DNA from: an uncultured Desulfuromonadales bacterium
GTDB lineage: Bacteria > Desulfobacterota > Desulfuromonadia > Desulfuromonadales > Geopsychrobacteraceae
Direction of reading: 5' to 3'
NCBI GenBank assembly: GCA_947259685.1
Contig: CAMYNC010000189.1
Span: 1-12,356 of the forward strand
Length of the DNA: 12,356 bases
Numbering within the stretch: the stretch's first letter is position 1; every line of letters begins with the position of its first letter. Of the stretch, positions 1 to 7,454 are shown piece by piece. The notes beneath the pieces are model-generated. The model saw only the letters and a program-made list of their open reading frames with translations. It was not told the origin of the DNA and made no database searches. The position numbers and the translations under genes are program-made.

Positions 1-421
1 CTCAGAAAAATCGATTGAGGTCGTCACCCGCCTGGTCGATACGGAAACCTCAGTAATTCTGGCCTCGCATGATGTTTTTTCGGAGAGCCTGACGCACCAT
101 GCCATCAATGATTTATTGGCGGCACTGGCCTTTAAGTATAAGCGCGACTTCCCGCTGCTGGAGGGGATCATCATAGAGGTTCAGCCAGATAACATCCTGA
201 TTGATTTAGGCCGCAAACATAAAATCAAAGAGCACACCAAGGTGATCTGCTTTAGAGAGGCAAATCGGATTCAACATCCGGTCTCCGGTAAGCTTCTTGG
301 GGTAGACTCTCAGGAATTAGGTTTGGCCAAAATCAAAAAGACCTTTCCAGAGTATTCCCGTGCCGAAGTGATTCACAGCAATCAGGATTTACGAGTGAGG
401 GATAAGGTCATCACCAAATAA
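1..421 (+). CDS. CsgG-like/FlgT_C-like protein, 3' end only
   Basis: The reading frame is open from base 2 to a TAA at 419-421, so 139 C-terminal residues are visible and the true start lies outside the window. It begins in the last strands of a CsgG-type fold, where an eight-residue stretch (RLVDTETS) is identical to residues 512-519 of the larger protein at 7586-9490. A small beta domain of the FlgT C-terminal type follows, with EGIIIEV, LIDLG and KVICF strands and a 'G..LG....LGLAKI' segment. Proteins of this kind act in the envelope, around outer-membrane secretion or flagellar base structures. It is therefore a distant paralog of that larger gene. It converges on the EndoU gene and shares a hairpin with it. 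The N-terminal domains and cellular location cannot be seen. Confidence 0.7.
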   Translation, partial: SEKSIEVVTRLVDTETSVILASHDVFSESLTHHAINDLLAALAFKYKRDFPLLEGIIIEVQPDNILIDLGRKHKIKEHTKVICFREANRIQHPVSGKLLGVDSQELGLAKIKKTFPEYSRAEVIHSNQDLRVRDKVITK

Positions 422-427
422 TGATAT

Positions 428-460
428 CCGTCCCCTGGTTTATTGAGCACCGGGGGACGG
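428..460. terminator. Shared hairpin between convergent genes
   Basis: A 12-bp stem (ccgtcccctggt at 428-439 against accgggggacgg at 449-460) with a single G-T wobble closes a 9-nt loop. It begins 6 bp after the stop of the plus-strand gene and lies 10 bp beyond the stop of the minus-strand EndoU gene. That position suits a bidirectional terminator. Neither side has a clean run of T, so termination may rely partly on the strong GC stem or on Rho. Confidence 0.65.
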
Positions 461-470
461 ACAATAATGT

Positions 471-1670
471 TTAAAAATCAATCAGCCAGCCTTCTTTTTT
501 TGCCTGAACTTTTGAATAACTGACCGATTGCAACAAAATCTTATTCTGATTGAAAAATTTGATAATTCCGCCTTTATTTGACAATTGGGCGGTGTTGGGT
601 GGAATCACAAGTGCTTCGACCGTACCGCCATCAATCTCGATATTTTCCAGCTGATAACGGTTGCCGTTTTTATCTTCTATGGCATATCCCGTTAAATCTA
701 TTTTTTGCGGTGACAAATTCATCAGGTAGATTTTTTCGAGGCCAGGATCATGCCCAGGGGGGTTAACCAGGGCTGCAGTGATCCTGAGTGCATTTTTCTC
801 TTCGGTCGGCTCTATTGTCGGACCGGTCGGCTTTTCTGGTTCTGAAATCTGCACAAAAACCGGGTAGAAAGTGCGCATATGTTTGCCGTTACTACTCCGG
901 TAGAGCTTCATATTATACAGGGCGCGGTTGATGACGGCTTCTTTAGGTGATCTGGCCCGGGGAAGAAAGCGAACAGTGCCAAGAGCCATCAACCCTTCAA
1001 TACTGCAACCGTTGAAAAATCCACCGATTTTTTTGAACAGTGGCCTCCTGGTTTCAGCGTTGTAATCGTAAGCGTCCCACTTGTAAGACAAGGTCGAGAC
1101 CTCAGGAACCAGAAGATTCTCTTCCTGGTTCTCACCTCTGGTCCCCAGGTATTTAATGTCGTCTTTGCCTAACAGATTGTTGGTGTCGTCAAGCCAGTAT
1201 TTGTACCAGAAATGGTAACCACTGACTGTCCCACCTTTTTGTTCGCCAACGATAATATGCTCAAAGGCAGAGAGATCTTTTCCGCTACTTTGGGTGAACT
1301 GAGTAAACCATACATCCATGAGGGTTTTATACCAACGGCTGAGGCTGAAGACCTCATTGGTCTGACTTGCGACGAAATTTCTGGCAAGGGTCATCGGCCT
1401 GGACTCAATAATGGTTTCCAGCAATAGGTGAACTTCTTCATCCTCCTCAAGAGTGTTATGCTCGCCTTGGGATGGAGCTAAGTTATAATTATTAAAAAGG
1501 TTTTTACACAACTCATAGGTTTCGACTTTTGGGTCCGGGATAAGGACTTTTCCAAACAGAGAATGATCCGGATTTTCCTCTTTGACTTCATTGACGACGA
1601 CATACTTCAGGATAGGTTGAATTCCGTTACCTTCTTGGTCGGCATTCCAGATCTGCTGATATATGTTCAT
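471..1670 (-). CDS. EndoU-type endoribonuclease with C-terminal lamin-tail domain
   Basis: This 399-residue protein resembles the XendoU/EndoU family, metal-linked RNases that cut at uridylates. Residues 85-275 carry the family signature. A first His (H138) sits in FEHIIVGE, a second (H153) in SGYHFW, and a Lys (K197) in LSYKW, followed by the glycine-rich IGGFFNGCS segment at 215-223. These match the catalytic His-His-Lys arrangement. After a Pro/Glu-rich linker (276-293), residues 295-399 look like a lamin-tail (LTD) immunoglobulin-like fold with NPPG, DLTGYAIEDKNGN and QLSNKGG motifs. There is no signal peptide, so it is cytosolic unless exported another way. I chose ATG 1668-1670 because AAGGAG lies 6 nt upstream; a TTG 36 bp farther out has no better support. 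It lies 108 bp downstream of the lipase gene, probably co-transcribed. No immunity gene is evident. Confidence 0.85.
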   Translation of the reverse strand: MNIYQQIWNADQEGNGIQPILKYVVVNEVKEENPDHSLFGKVLIPDPKVETYELCKNLFNNYNLAPSQGEHNTLEEDEEVHLLLETIIESRPMTLARNFVASQTNEVFSLSRWYKTLMDVWFTQFTQSSGKDLSAFEHIIVGEQKGGTVSGYHFWYKYWLDDTNNLLGKDDIKYLGTRGENQEENLLVPEVSTLSYKWDAYDYNAETRRPLFKKIGGFFNGCSIEGLMALGTVRFLPRARSPKEAVINRALYNMKLYRSSNGKHMRTFYPVFVQISEPEKPTGPTIEPTEEKNALRITAALVNPPGHDPGLEKIYLMNLSPQKIDLTGYAIEDKNGNRYQLENIEIDGGTVEALVIPPNTAQLSNKGGIIKFFNQNKILLQSVSYSKVQAKKEGWLIDF

Positions 1671-1676
1671 GATCTG

Positions 1677-1682
1677 CTCCTT
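1677..1682 (-). promoter_or_regulatory. Ribosome-binding site that fixes the EndoU start
   Basis: AAGGAG on the minus strand lies 6 nt before ATG 1668-1670. This is the best Shine-Dalgarno match near this gene, and it argues against a 12-codon-longer form beginning at a TTG at 1704-1706. Confidence 0.7.
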
Positions 1683-1778
1683 TGGATGAGGGTCACATTG
1701 AGCCAATTATGTAGAAAGCTATAAATTGTTGTGGTCTGGCTGACCAAGCGCCACCCAGCCTTATGGCACTTAGTCATA

Positions 1779-3590
1779 TTACCGAACAATCCGGTAAAGG
1801 GAAGCCACCTCTTGCTGCTCCTCGTTCTGAAGATTTTCTTCCGCCGGAGCAGCTTCTTCACTTCGCCACCAGGGCCCCTTCAGCGCCTGCCCCCAGAAAC
1901 CACACATAAGGTCATTCATTTGCTTTTTAATTATCGAATCTGCCAAATAGGCCAAAAACATGATTAACAAACAGAGAAAGGTAAGAATCGGCATGGCCAG
2001 AAGGGGTTGCACCACGCCCTTGAACAGCAACCCGCCGAGAAGTGGAATGGCTCCCAAAAAGCTTTCCAGTGAATTTTCCAGGGATCTTATCCAGGCGACA
2101 TCCGGTTGCACAATTGGGCTCTCAGTTATGAATAACCAGAGGTTGTAGCCAATCCCCAGACCCAGCATGAATAACCCCGAACAGATAACCAACCCATAGC
2201 AGATCTTTCGTTGCTTAACCTTCACCTGTTTAACAACCTTGAACGTTTTTTTAAGCTTGATACCGGAAAATTTTACTTCTAGGCAACGCGCCTGCTCTTT
2301 CAGCGTCTCTGAGTCTTCTCCGCGATTCGGCATATCCCCATAGAGGGGGAAATCCGGAACAATTTCTATATCTTTTGTTGGCAGATTAAATGGTGCATAG
2401 CCAGCCGTATGCCTGGCGATACGCTGGAAGGCCCCCACATGGATGCGAACTTTCTTTAACTTAGCCGTATTGATTTCAGCCAGGTCACGGGGTGCATAGC
2501 GATAAAAAAAACCAAGCCCAGATCTTGAGTCGTAGAGTTTGTCATGGATATTTCGCTCACAGCGAATGGCCTTCAAGGCGCAGAGTTCGAAAGCCAAGCC
2601 ATGTTGCCGGGCTTTACCAACCATCCAGTCCAAACTGACACTTGCCAGTCCCTGCTTTGGATAACCACCGCCGACATTACTGTGAACCCCGGGGAACCAG
2701 ACTTGTTCAATACGTGCGCCATCACTGTTGGCGGAGATTTCTTTTTCGTCTGATTCATCAAAAATCGTCGGATGAAATGTCTTGCGCTCATCGTCGATCG
2801 ACAAGACATGGCAGGCCTTATTCACGGCTGGACCGAGTTCTTTATCCGGAAATTTGAAATGGTAGACCTTGGCATTCCAGCAATCAGCCAGCTCTTTCAG
2901 GGGAAGTCCGACGGCATCGACCGTGTCCCATACGCCGATGAACCTTATGGGCACAACCTTCCTGCTCTTAAGCCTGTCGTCGTCAAATTTCAGGTTTTGA
3001 TAAACATCCCTGTACAATTTTGGTTCACATACAACGCCGTAGGTCTTTTTGAAAAGGTCAGCTTCAATTGGGGCTTTCGGCGCTGGTAATCTTTTTATCA
3101 ATGCCCAAACCAGACGCCACAGCGACCGTAAATGGTCAAAGAATTTATCCTGGTAGCCTTGCTTTCGGTAACTCTCAAAGGCTTGATCGACCATGCCTTG
3201 CAACTCTGCTTCACCGTTAATCAAAAAATGCTGCTTATCAATGAGCCCGCAACTGTGTATAAGGCCCGCCAGCGTCCGAATGGTAAACGCACCGCGACTG
3301 AAACCAAACAGATAGATATGGTCTCCGGCTTCGAAGTTTTTCACCAGGTGGATATAGAGTTCTTTGACGTTTCTGGTCAGCCCCCAACCAAAAGCACCTC
3401 CAATGATTTTTAAAAATTTGAGCCGATCGGTGCCGACACCATCATCATAGAAGGCAACCTGTTCCACAGCATCGGAATGCTTATAACTCTGCAGGTCGAT
3501 ACTGTTGAATAATTTCCAGACATTTGTAGGATGTCCAACGCCGCCCTTGTTGCGGGTTCCGTCTGAACAAAGAATAATATTTTTCGCCAT
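1779..3590 (-). CDS. Tle1-like phospholipase (DUF2235) with C-terminal membrane segments
   Basis: This 603-residue alpha/beta hydrolase belongs to the DUF2235 group, which includes type VI lipase effectors of the Tle1 class. The N-terminus CSDGTRNK is typical. The nucleophile elbow is GFSRG at 96-100 (S98), the likely acid is D222 in GVWDTVD, and the likely base is H303 in FPGVHSNVGGGY. The conserved LSIDDERKTFHP block is at 263-273. Two strong hydrophobic segments follow at about 464-488 and 528-554, with a shorter one near 511-525, and then a charged tail. The enzyme is therefore probably anchored in a membrane rather than free. ATG 3588-3590 has AAGGAGAGG just upstream. A 371-bp gap separates it from the regulator upstream, and the EndoU gene follows. 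Substrate and direction of action are unknown. No VgrG, PAAR, Hcp or DUF4123 adaptor gene is adjacent. Confidence 0.85.
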   Translation of the reverse strand: MAKNIILCSDGTRNKGGVGHPTNVWKLFNSIDLQSYKHSDAVEQVAFYDDGVGTDRLKFLKIIGGAFGWGLTRNVKELYIHLVKNFEAGDHIYLFGFSRGAFTIRTLAGLIHSCGLIDKQHFLINGEAELQGMVDQAFESYRKQGYQDKFFDHLRSLWRLVWALIKRLPAPKAPIEADLFKKTYGVVCEPKLYRDVYQNLKFDDDRLKSRKVVPIRFIGVWDTVDAVGLPLKELADCWNAKVYHFKFPDKELGPAVNKACHVLSIDDERKTFHPTIFDESDEKEISANSDGARIEQVWFPGVHSNVGGGYPKQGLASVSLDWMVGKARQHGLAFELCALKAIRCERNIHDKLYDSRSGLGFFYRYAPRDLAEINTAKLKKVRIHVGAFQRIARHTAGYAPFNLPTKDIEIVPDFPLYGDMPNRGEDSETLKEQARCLEVKFSGIKLKKTFKVVKQVKVKQRKICYGLVICSGLFMLGLGIGYNLWLFITESPIVQPDVAWIRSLENSLESFLGAIPLLGGLLFKGVVQPLLAMPILTFLCLLIMFLAYLADSIIKKQMNDLMCGFWGQALKGPWWRSEEAAPAEENLQNEEQQEVASLYRIVR

Positions 3591-3961
3591 GACGTCCTCT
3601 CCTTTCTTGTAGGTTTCAGGTATTGGTTATTGGATTGGTCCTGTTCCTGCTAGGACCCAATTGATCATCATCAATCCTCAGCCAATCGGTACAACATTGG
3701 TGGCCAATAGCTGGTTTTCTACTGGCGTTGTGCTCTTTTCTACTACGGCCGCAATAACAGATCGCTTACCGATTTGGGGAAATGGAGACCTTTTAGAAAG
3801 GAAGATTCAATAGGCAATGGATATTTGAAACACTAAGGGTGAAACGAACTGCCGATGTTCTTTGAGGAAAGTGAATAAACAAGAGGGCTACCGTTCGGGT
3901 GGTTTTAATAGGTTTGTGGGGAGGGGCAGAAAGGAAATATTTCGAATAGGCGATCAAGAGC
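3591..3961. other. 371-bp intergenic region upstream of the lipase gene
   Basis: No convincing gene lies here on either strand. The half nearest the lipase start holds a dense set of ATTGG/CCAAT pentamers and nested inverted repeats (3622-3708), so it probably contains the promoter and operator of the lipase-EndoU pair. The half nearest the regulator stop (about 3720-3961) shows no clear terminator and no recognisable -35/-10 pair. Confidence 0.5.
3622..3708. promoter_or_regulatory. Cluster of ATTGG/CCAAT repeats, candidate operator
   Basis: ATTGG occurs at 3622, 3629, 3634 and 3696. Its complement CCAAT occurs at 3657, 3682 and 3704. That is seven copies in 87 bp. Three are near-tandem direct repeats, and the pair at 3696-3708 forms a 13-bp palindrome with a 3-nt centre. 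A bulged hairpin (ggtcct 3637-3642 with aggacc 3652-3657) lies inside the cluster. BTAD-type regulators often bind direct repeats, and one is encoded immediately upstream. The link is inference. Confidence 0.4.
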
Positions 3962-5605
3962 CTAATCTTCTATGCTTTCATCGTTCTCTTTGGCGTCATT
4001 TCTCAGCCTTCGATATGCAGCGCTGATTTTCTCAGAAGGCTCAAGCCCCTCCTCAGACATTAAAACCCTGCGGCATTGTCGGTAGGTATTTTTCGCCTCG
4101 GCAGTCCTGCCAAGGCTCACCAGACAGAGCATGACTTGATGATAGAATTCTTCAACCAATGGAGCCATTTCCACCCCTTTTTGGAAGATTTCCAGGGCTT
4201 TTTCGGTTTCATTCTTTTCGACCAGGTAATTTCCAAGCCGTGAAACATTGCGCAGAAATTTACTCTGTAGCCGTTCGCGCAGCATGATGGTCCATTCCAT
4301 CTCTGTATCCGCCTGAAGAAAAGGCGCATAATTCATGGCCATGGCTTTTTCAGTTAACTGCGCAGCTTCACCATGCTGGGCCGGTTCATCGCTGCGCCAG
4401 CCGGGTTCCGCCTCGCCAAGCAGGCGCTCGAAGGCCCAGGCATCGACCCAACAGCGACAGGGATCAAGGGTCACGCGGCCACCATTGACCAGGATGGCTT
4501 CTTTGCCGATGATTTTACGCAACCGATGCAGGGTGGTGTTGAAGGTCTGATGGCCCAGGTCGCCTTCGGCATCTGGCCAGAGAGCATCCACCAGCCGCTC
4601 TTCACTGACATCACGGCCTCCAAAAGCGATCAAAGCTTTCAGCATCTCGATCGGTCTTTTTTGCGCTTTACCGCTAAAAACGACCGGCTCGCCATCTTTA
4701 ATCAGCACGAATCGGCCGAAAGTGTGGATTTTGATCTGCCAGGGGCAGAGGATTGCTTTAGCGATCTTTTCGGTGATGAGGCGTGCAAGGGTGGAGAAAA
4801 AAAGCAAGTCCGTCTCGACGAACTGACGGTTTGGCAGACTGGTATCAATATATAAGGCGCCTATTTTTTGTTTTCCACTCCACATCGGGCTGCAAATTGC
4901 CGACCTAATCTCCAGGCCGATGATGCTCTCTTGTAATTTCAGCTCCGCATCGCTGCCGACATCTTCAATGAGGATGGCTCTATCCTCTGCTAGCGCCTTT
5001 TGCGCGATAGATCTGCTGAGGGTAAATTTGGGATGTGATTTCGCCTCGGAAAGGTAGGCCCGGGTTACCAGATTGCCGATTTCGTCAAACAGCAGGATCG
5101 CCGCTCGCTCAGCGCTGGTTTTGCTGACGCACAATTTTAAAATATAATCCAGCAGCCCCTCCAGAGGTCGGTTTTGCTGGATTTGTTCCGTAATCTCAGC
5201 GACGGATTCCAGCAGTTCAAGAGGCACTGGCGTTTTGGCTGCCGAAGCCACGGTCGCTGGACTCATGATGACCGTCATTGCGGACAGATCCTGCTCTGCC
5301 TCCAAAGGTATCCTTTCGGCCTGTTCATAGATGATTTTTGCCGAGCCAACGCTGATGATGTCGCCAGGTGAGAGTTCTGTCGGTTGGGTGATAAACTCAG
5401 CGTTCACAAAGGTCCCGTTTTTACTAGCTGTGTCCTGGACGTAATACCTGCTGTCAGCAAAATAGATTTCTGCATGTTTCCTTGAAACCAGCAGTTCATC
5501 TAGAAAGATTTCACAATCCGCAAGCCGACCGATCCTGAGGGAATTTTTTTCACTGGAAACCAGTTTTTGTTCCCCTGAAGCAAGTATCACCAGAAATGCT
5601 GCCAC
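3962..5605 (-). CDS. FHA-GAF-BTAD transcriptional regulator
   Basis: This 547-residue cytosolic regulator has four visible parts. An FHA domain (about 1-93) carries RIGR 24-27, SRKH 41-44 and NGT 63-65, the phosphothreonine-binding set. After a linker comes a GAF domain (about 130-287). Residues 290-385 form an OmpR/SARP-like winged helix (HTFGRF, ALWPDAEGD, NTTLHRLRKIIG). Residues 388-535 are a BTAD/TPR module with YHQVMLCLVSLGR and a CRRVL repeat. By family it should bind DNA and couple phospho-Thr and ligand signals to transcription. The start is GTG 5603-5605, preceded by GAGGGG, and it aligns exactly with the corrected start of the phosphatase paralog upstream, 74 bp away. The lipase-EndoU pair downstream is the natural candidate target. 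No effector ligand for GAF can be read from the sequence. Confidence 0.88.
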   Translation of the reverse strand: MAAFLVILASGEQKLVSSEKNSLRIGRLADCEIFLDELLVSRKHAEIYFADSRYYVQDTASKNGTFVNAEFITQPTELSPGDIISVGSAKIIYEQAERIPLEAEQDLSAMTVIMSPATVASAAKTPVPLELLESVAEITEQIQQNRPLEGLLDYILKLCVSKTSAERAAILLFDEIGNLVTRAYLSEAKSHPKFTLSRSIAQKALAEDRAILIEDVGSDAELKLQESIIGLEIRSAICSPMWSGKQKIGALYIDTSLPNRQFVETDLLFFSTLARLITEKIAKAILCPWQIKIHTFGRFVLIKDGEPVVFSGKAQKRPIEMLKALIAFGGRDVSEERLVDALWPDAEGDLGHQTFNTTLHRLRKIIGKEAILVNGGRVTLDPCRCWVDAWAFERLLGEAEPGWRSDEPAQHGEAAQLTEKAMAMNYAPFLQADTEMEWTIMLRERLQSKFLRNVSRLGNYLVEKNETEKALEIFQKGVEMAPLVEEFYHQVMLCLVSLGRTAEAKNTYRQCRRVLMSEEGLEPSEKISAAYRRLRNDAKENDESIED

Positions 5606-5635
5606 GTTAAGCCCCTCAATATAGCAGTGTTGTTA

Positions 5636-5650
5636 AACCTGATTCAGGTT
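5636..5650. promoter_or_regulatory. 15-bp inverted repeat between the two FHA genes
   Basis: AACCTGA and TCAGGTT are perfect 7-bp arms around one base. The repeat lies in the 74-bp gap between the phosphatase stop and the BTAD-regulator start. A partial second copy (CTGATCAGGTT, 5676-5686) overlaps the phosphatase stop codon. It could be an operator for the regulator gene or a short 6-bp hairpin that weakens read-through. There is no T-run after it on the minus strand. Confidence 0.35.
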
Positions 5651-5679
5651 AGAGACAAAATCCATTTTCCCTCGGCTGA

Positions 5680-7284
5680 TCAGGTTTTCTTCAAAACAAC
5701 CAGGGTTCTATCGTCCGAGTAAGGCGCACCTTGCCGAAAATCATCCACCGCTGACAAAATGGCAGCTTGTATGTCCCGGGCATTTGCGTGCGCCGACTCA
5801 GCCAGAACTTTTTCCAGTCGTGGTTCGCCGAACAGCTCGCCCCTTTTATTGAAACATTCTGTAATACCGTCGCTATACAGCAGCAACACATCACCCGATT
5901 CAAGTTTGAGAGTATAGGTTTCGTAGCTGCTTTCGGCAAAGATTCCAAGCGGCACACCACTGACATTCAGGGCCGATACTGATCCTGGCTTTCGCCACAG
6001 CAGGGGAGGATTTTGCGCAGCATTGGAATAAAACAACTGCCCCTGCTGCGGATGCAAAATCAGGTAGAAGAAGGTGATAAATCGATCATCCCCGACCCGG
6101 CTGAGCAAATCTGTATTCAATTTCGCCAGCAGTGCGGAAGGATCAGAGCATTCCAGTGCACGGCTTCTGGTGATCCCTTGCAGATTGGACATCAGCATGG
6201 CTGGGCCAAGCCCTTTACCTGCCACATCGGCGATGGCAATCCCATAAGTATCTTCAGTGGCAATGATATCAAAGTAATCACCGCCGACCTCATGGCAGGG
6301 ATAGTTAAACGCCGACAGGTCATAACCCTTAATTTGCTGGATCTCCAGAGGAAAAAGATGCGACTGAATTTCCCTGGCGATTTTCAGTTCTGCATCCAGA
6401 CTATGTTTCGCCGCAGCGATATCAGACAAAATAACAACCTCAAGCTTTTCCGCCATCATGCTCGCAAGGGTTGAGAAAAACAGCAGATCGGTTTCATCAA
6501 GCGGTCGGTCAGGTCGGCTGGTATCAATATGCAATAGCCCCAGGGTTTCTTCACCGTGGCAGATCGGCGTGCATATCGCTGATCTGATTTCGAGGCCGAT
6601 GACGCTCTCATTCATTTTCAGTTTCTCATCGGAACTGACATCGGCGATGAGGATGGCTTTTTTCTCCTTAATGGCTTTCTGCGCGATGGCCCTGCTGATC
6701 ACAAACTCTGGGTGGGATTTAGTTTTGGAATGATAGGCGCGTGGAACCAGTTCGCCGCATTCATCAAGCAGCAAAATCGCCGCGCGCTCGGCACTGGTTT
6801 TGTCCAGACAGATACTCAGCAGGTATTCCAAAAGGCCCTCAAGGGGCCGATTTTGAGCGATTTGTCCAGAAATATCGGCGACAATCCCAAGCAGTTCAAG
6901 AGGAGCGATACTATGAATAGGAGGTGGCGCAGCGGAGCGAGCCATGATGATGGTCTTCGCCGAGGGATCATGGTCATTATCAAAGCAGATGGTTGCCGAA
7001 TGCTGATAGACGATCGTTGCAGAGCCCACGCTGATGGTATCACCAGGACTGAGTTCCGTCGGCTGGGTAATTGGCTTGGTGTTCAGCAAGGTACCGTTGC
7101 GACTGCCGGTGTCCTGAAGATAGTATTTGCGATTATCTAAATAGACTTTTGCATGCCTTCTGGAAACCACGGCCTCGTCCAGAAAGATCTCGCACTCCGG
7201 AAGCCGACCGATTCTGAGTTCGCTTTTTTCGCTGGAAACAAGCTTCTGCTCCCCCGATTCTGATATCACGAGGAATGATGGCAA
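5680..7284 (-). CDS. FHA-GAF-SpoIIE/PP2C-type protein phosphatase
   Basis: This 534-residue cytosolic phosphatase starts with an FHA domain (RIGR 24-27, SRRH 41-44, NGT 63-65) and a GAF domain (about 130-287). Both align without gaps to the BTAD regulator next door. A short helical linker (SLDAELKIAREIQ, 295-307) leads into a RsbU/SpoIIE-type PP2C domain (about 315-533). Metal-binding acidic motifs are clear: VGGDYFD 333-339, IADVAGKGLG 351-360, LLYSDGITE 468-476 and SDDRTLVVL 523-531. The family removes phosphate from Ser/Thr and would naturally oppose the kinase encoded upstream. I chose TTG 7282-7284 because its leader (ATTGGGGGCCCTAAATTG) matches the paralog's leader and start codon for codon, with GGGGG 7 nt upstream. 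A TTG 51 bp farther out would add 17 unrelated residues. The MITE now separates this gene from the kinase operon. Confidence 0.88.
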   Translation of the reverse strand: MPSFLVISESGEQKLVSSEKSELRIGRLPECEIFLDEAVVSRRHAKVYLDNRKYYLQDTGSRNGTLLNTKPITQPTELSPGDTISVGSATIVYQHSATICFDNDHDPSAKTIIMARSAAPPPIHSIAPLELLGIVADISGQIAQNRPLEGLLEYLLSICLDKTSAERAAILLLDECGELVPRAYHSKTKSHPEFVISRAIAQKAIKEKKAILIADVSSDEKLKMNESVIGLEIRSAICTPICHGEETLGLLHIDTSRPDRPLDETDLLFFSTLASMMAEKLEVVILSDIAAAKHSLDAELKIAREIQSHLFPLEIQQIKGYDLSAFNYPCHEVGGDYFDIIATEDTYGIAIADVAGKGLGPAMLMSNLQGITRSRALECSDPSALLAKLNTDLLSRVGDDRFITFFYLILHPQQGQLFYSNAAQNPPLLWRKPGSVSALNVSGVPLGIFAESSYETYTLKLESGDVLLLYSDGITECFNKRGELFGEPRLEKVLAESAHANARDIQAAILSAVDDFRQGAPYSDDRTLVVLKKT

Positions 7285-7395
7285 TTTAGGGCCCCCAATG
7301 TGAGCTGATCGATTTTGTTGCCATGAACAAATCAATCAGCATGGGATTGCAAAGGGCAAAAACCTTCTCCCCTCGCTGCAAGCCTGTATTTCCAA

Positions 7396-7410
7396 TAATA
7401 TCAGATATTA
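7396..7410. promoter_or_regulatory. 15-bp palindrome upstream of the FHA-phosphatase gene
   Basis: TAATATC and GATATTA are perfect 7-bp arms around a single A. It lies about 112 bp upstream of the phosphatase start and 45 bp beyond the MITE end. On the minus strand, TTGCCA (7430-7435) and TAATAT (7405-7410) are 19 bp apart and could be a weak -35/-10 pair with the palindrome over the -10. A near-identical 11-mer (ATAATATCTGA against ATAATATCAGA) occurs at 11707-11717, ahead of the protease operon. The site also contains the stop codon inferred for the TPR gene before the insertion. Confidence 0.35.
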
Positions 7411-7454
7411 GGGATGTTTCCCCCTCTCCTGGCAATCTTTCCGCAGCAGGCAGC

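Noticed and set aside
1671..1706. Longer EndoU form starting at TTG 1704-1706
   Set aside because: The added 12 residues include the sequence that serves as the ribosome-binding site of the ATG at 1668-1670, which is the better start.
1732..1746. Small inverted repeat (tggtc/gacca) between the lipase and EndoU genes as a terminator
   Set aside because: The stem is only 5 bp and has no T-run. It is too weak to claim.
3627..3671. 14-codon minus-strand frame (MMINWVLAGTGPIQ) that could be a leader peptide before the lipase
   Set aside because: It overlaps the repeat-rich region, has only a loose ribosome-binding site, and carries no run of regulatory codons or clear attenuator.
4373..4855. 160-codon plus-strand open frame opposite the BTAD regulator
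   Set aside because: It lies antisense to the well-supported winged-helix and GAF coding region and has low-information composition.
7285..7335. Longer phosphatase form starting at TTG 7333-7335
   Set aside because: The paralog's leader and GTG start align exactly to TTG 7282-7284, and the extra 17 residues have no counterpart.
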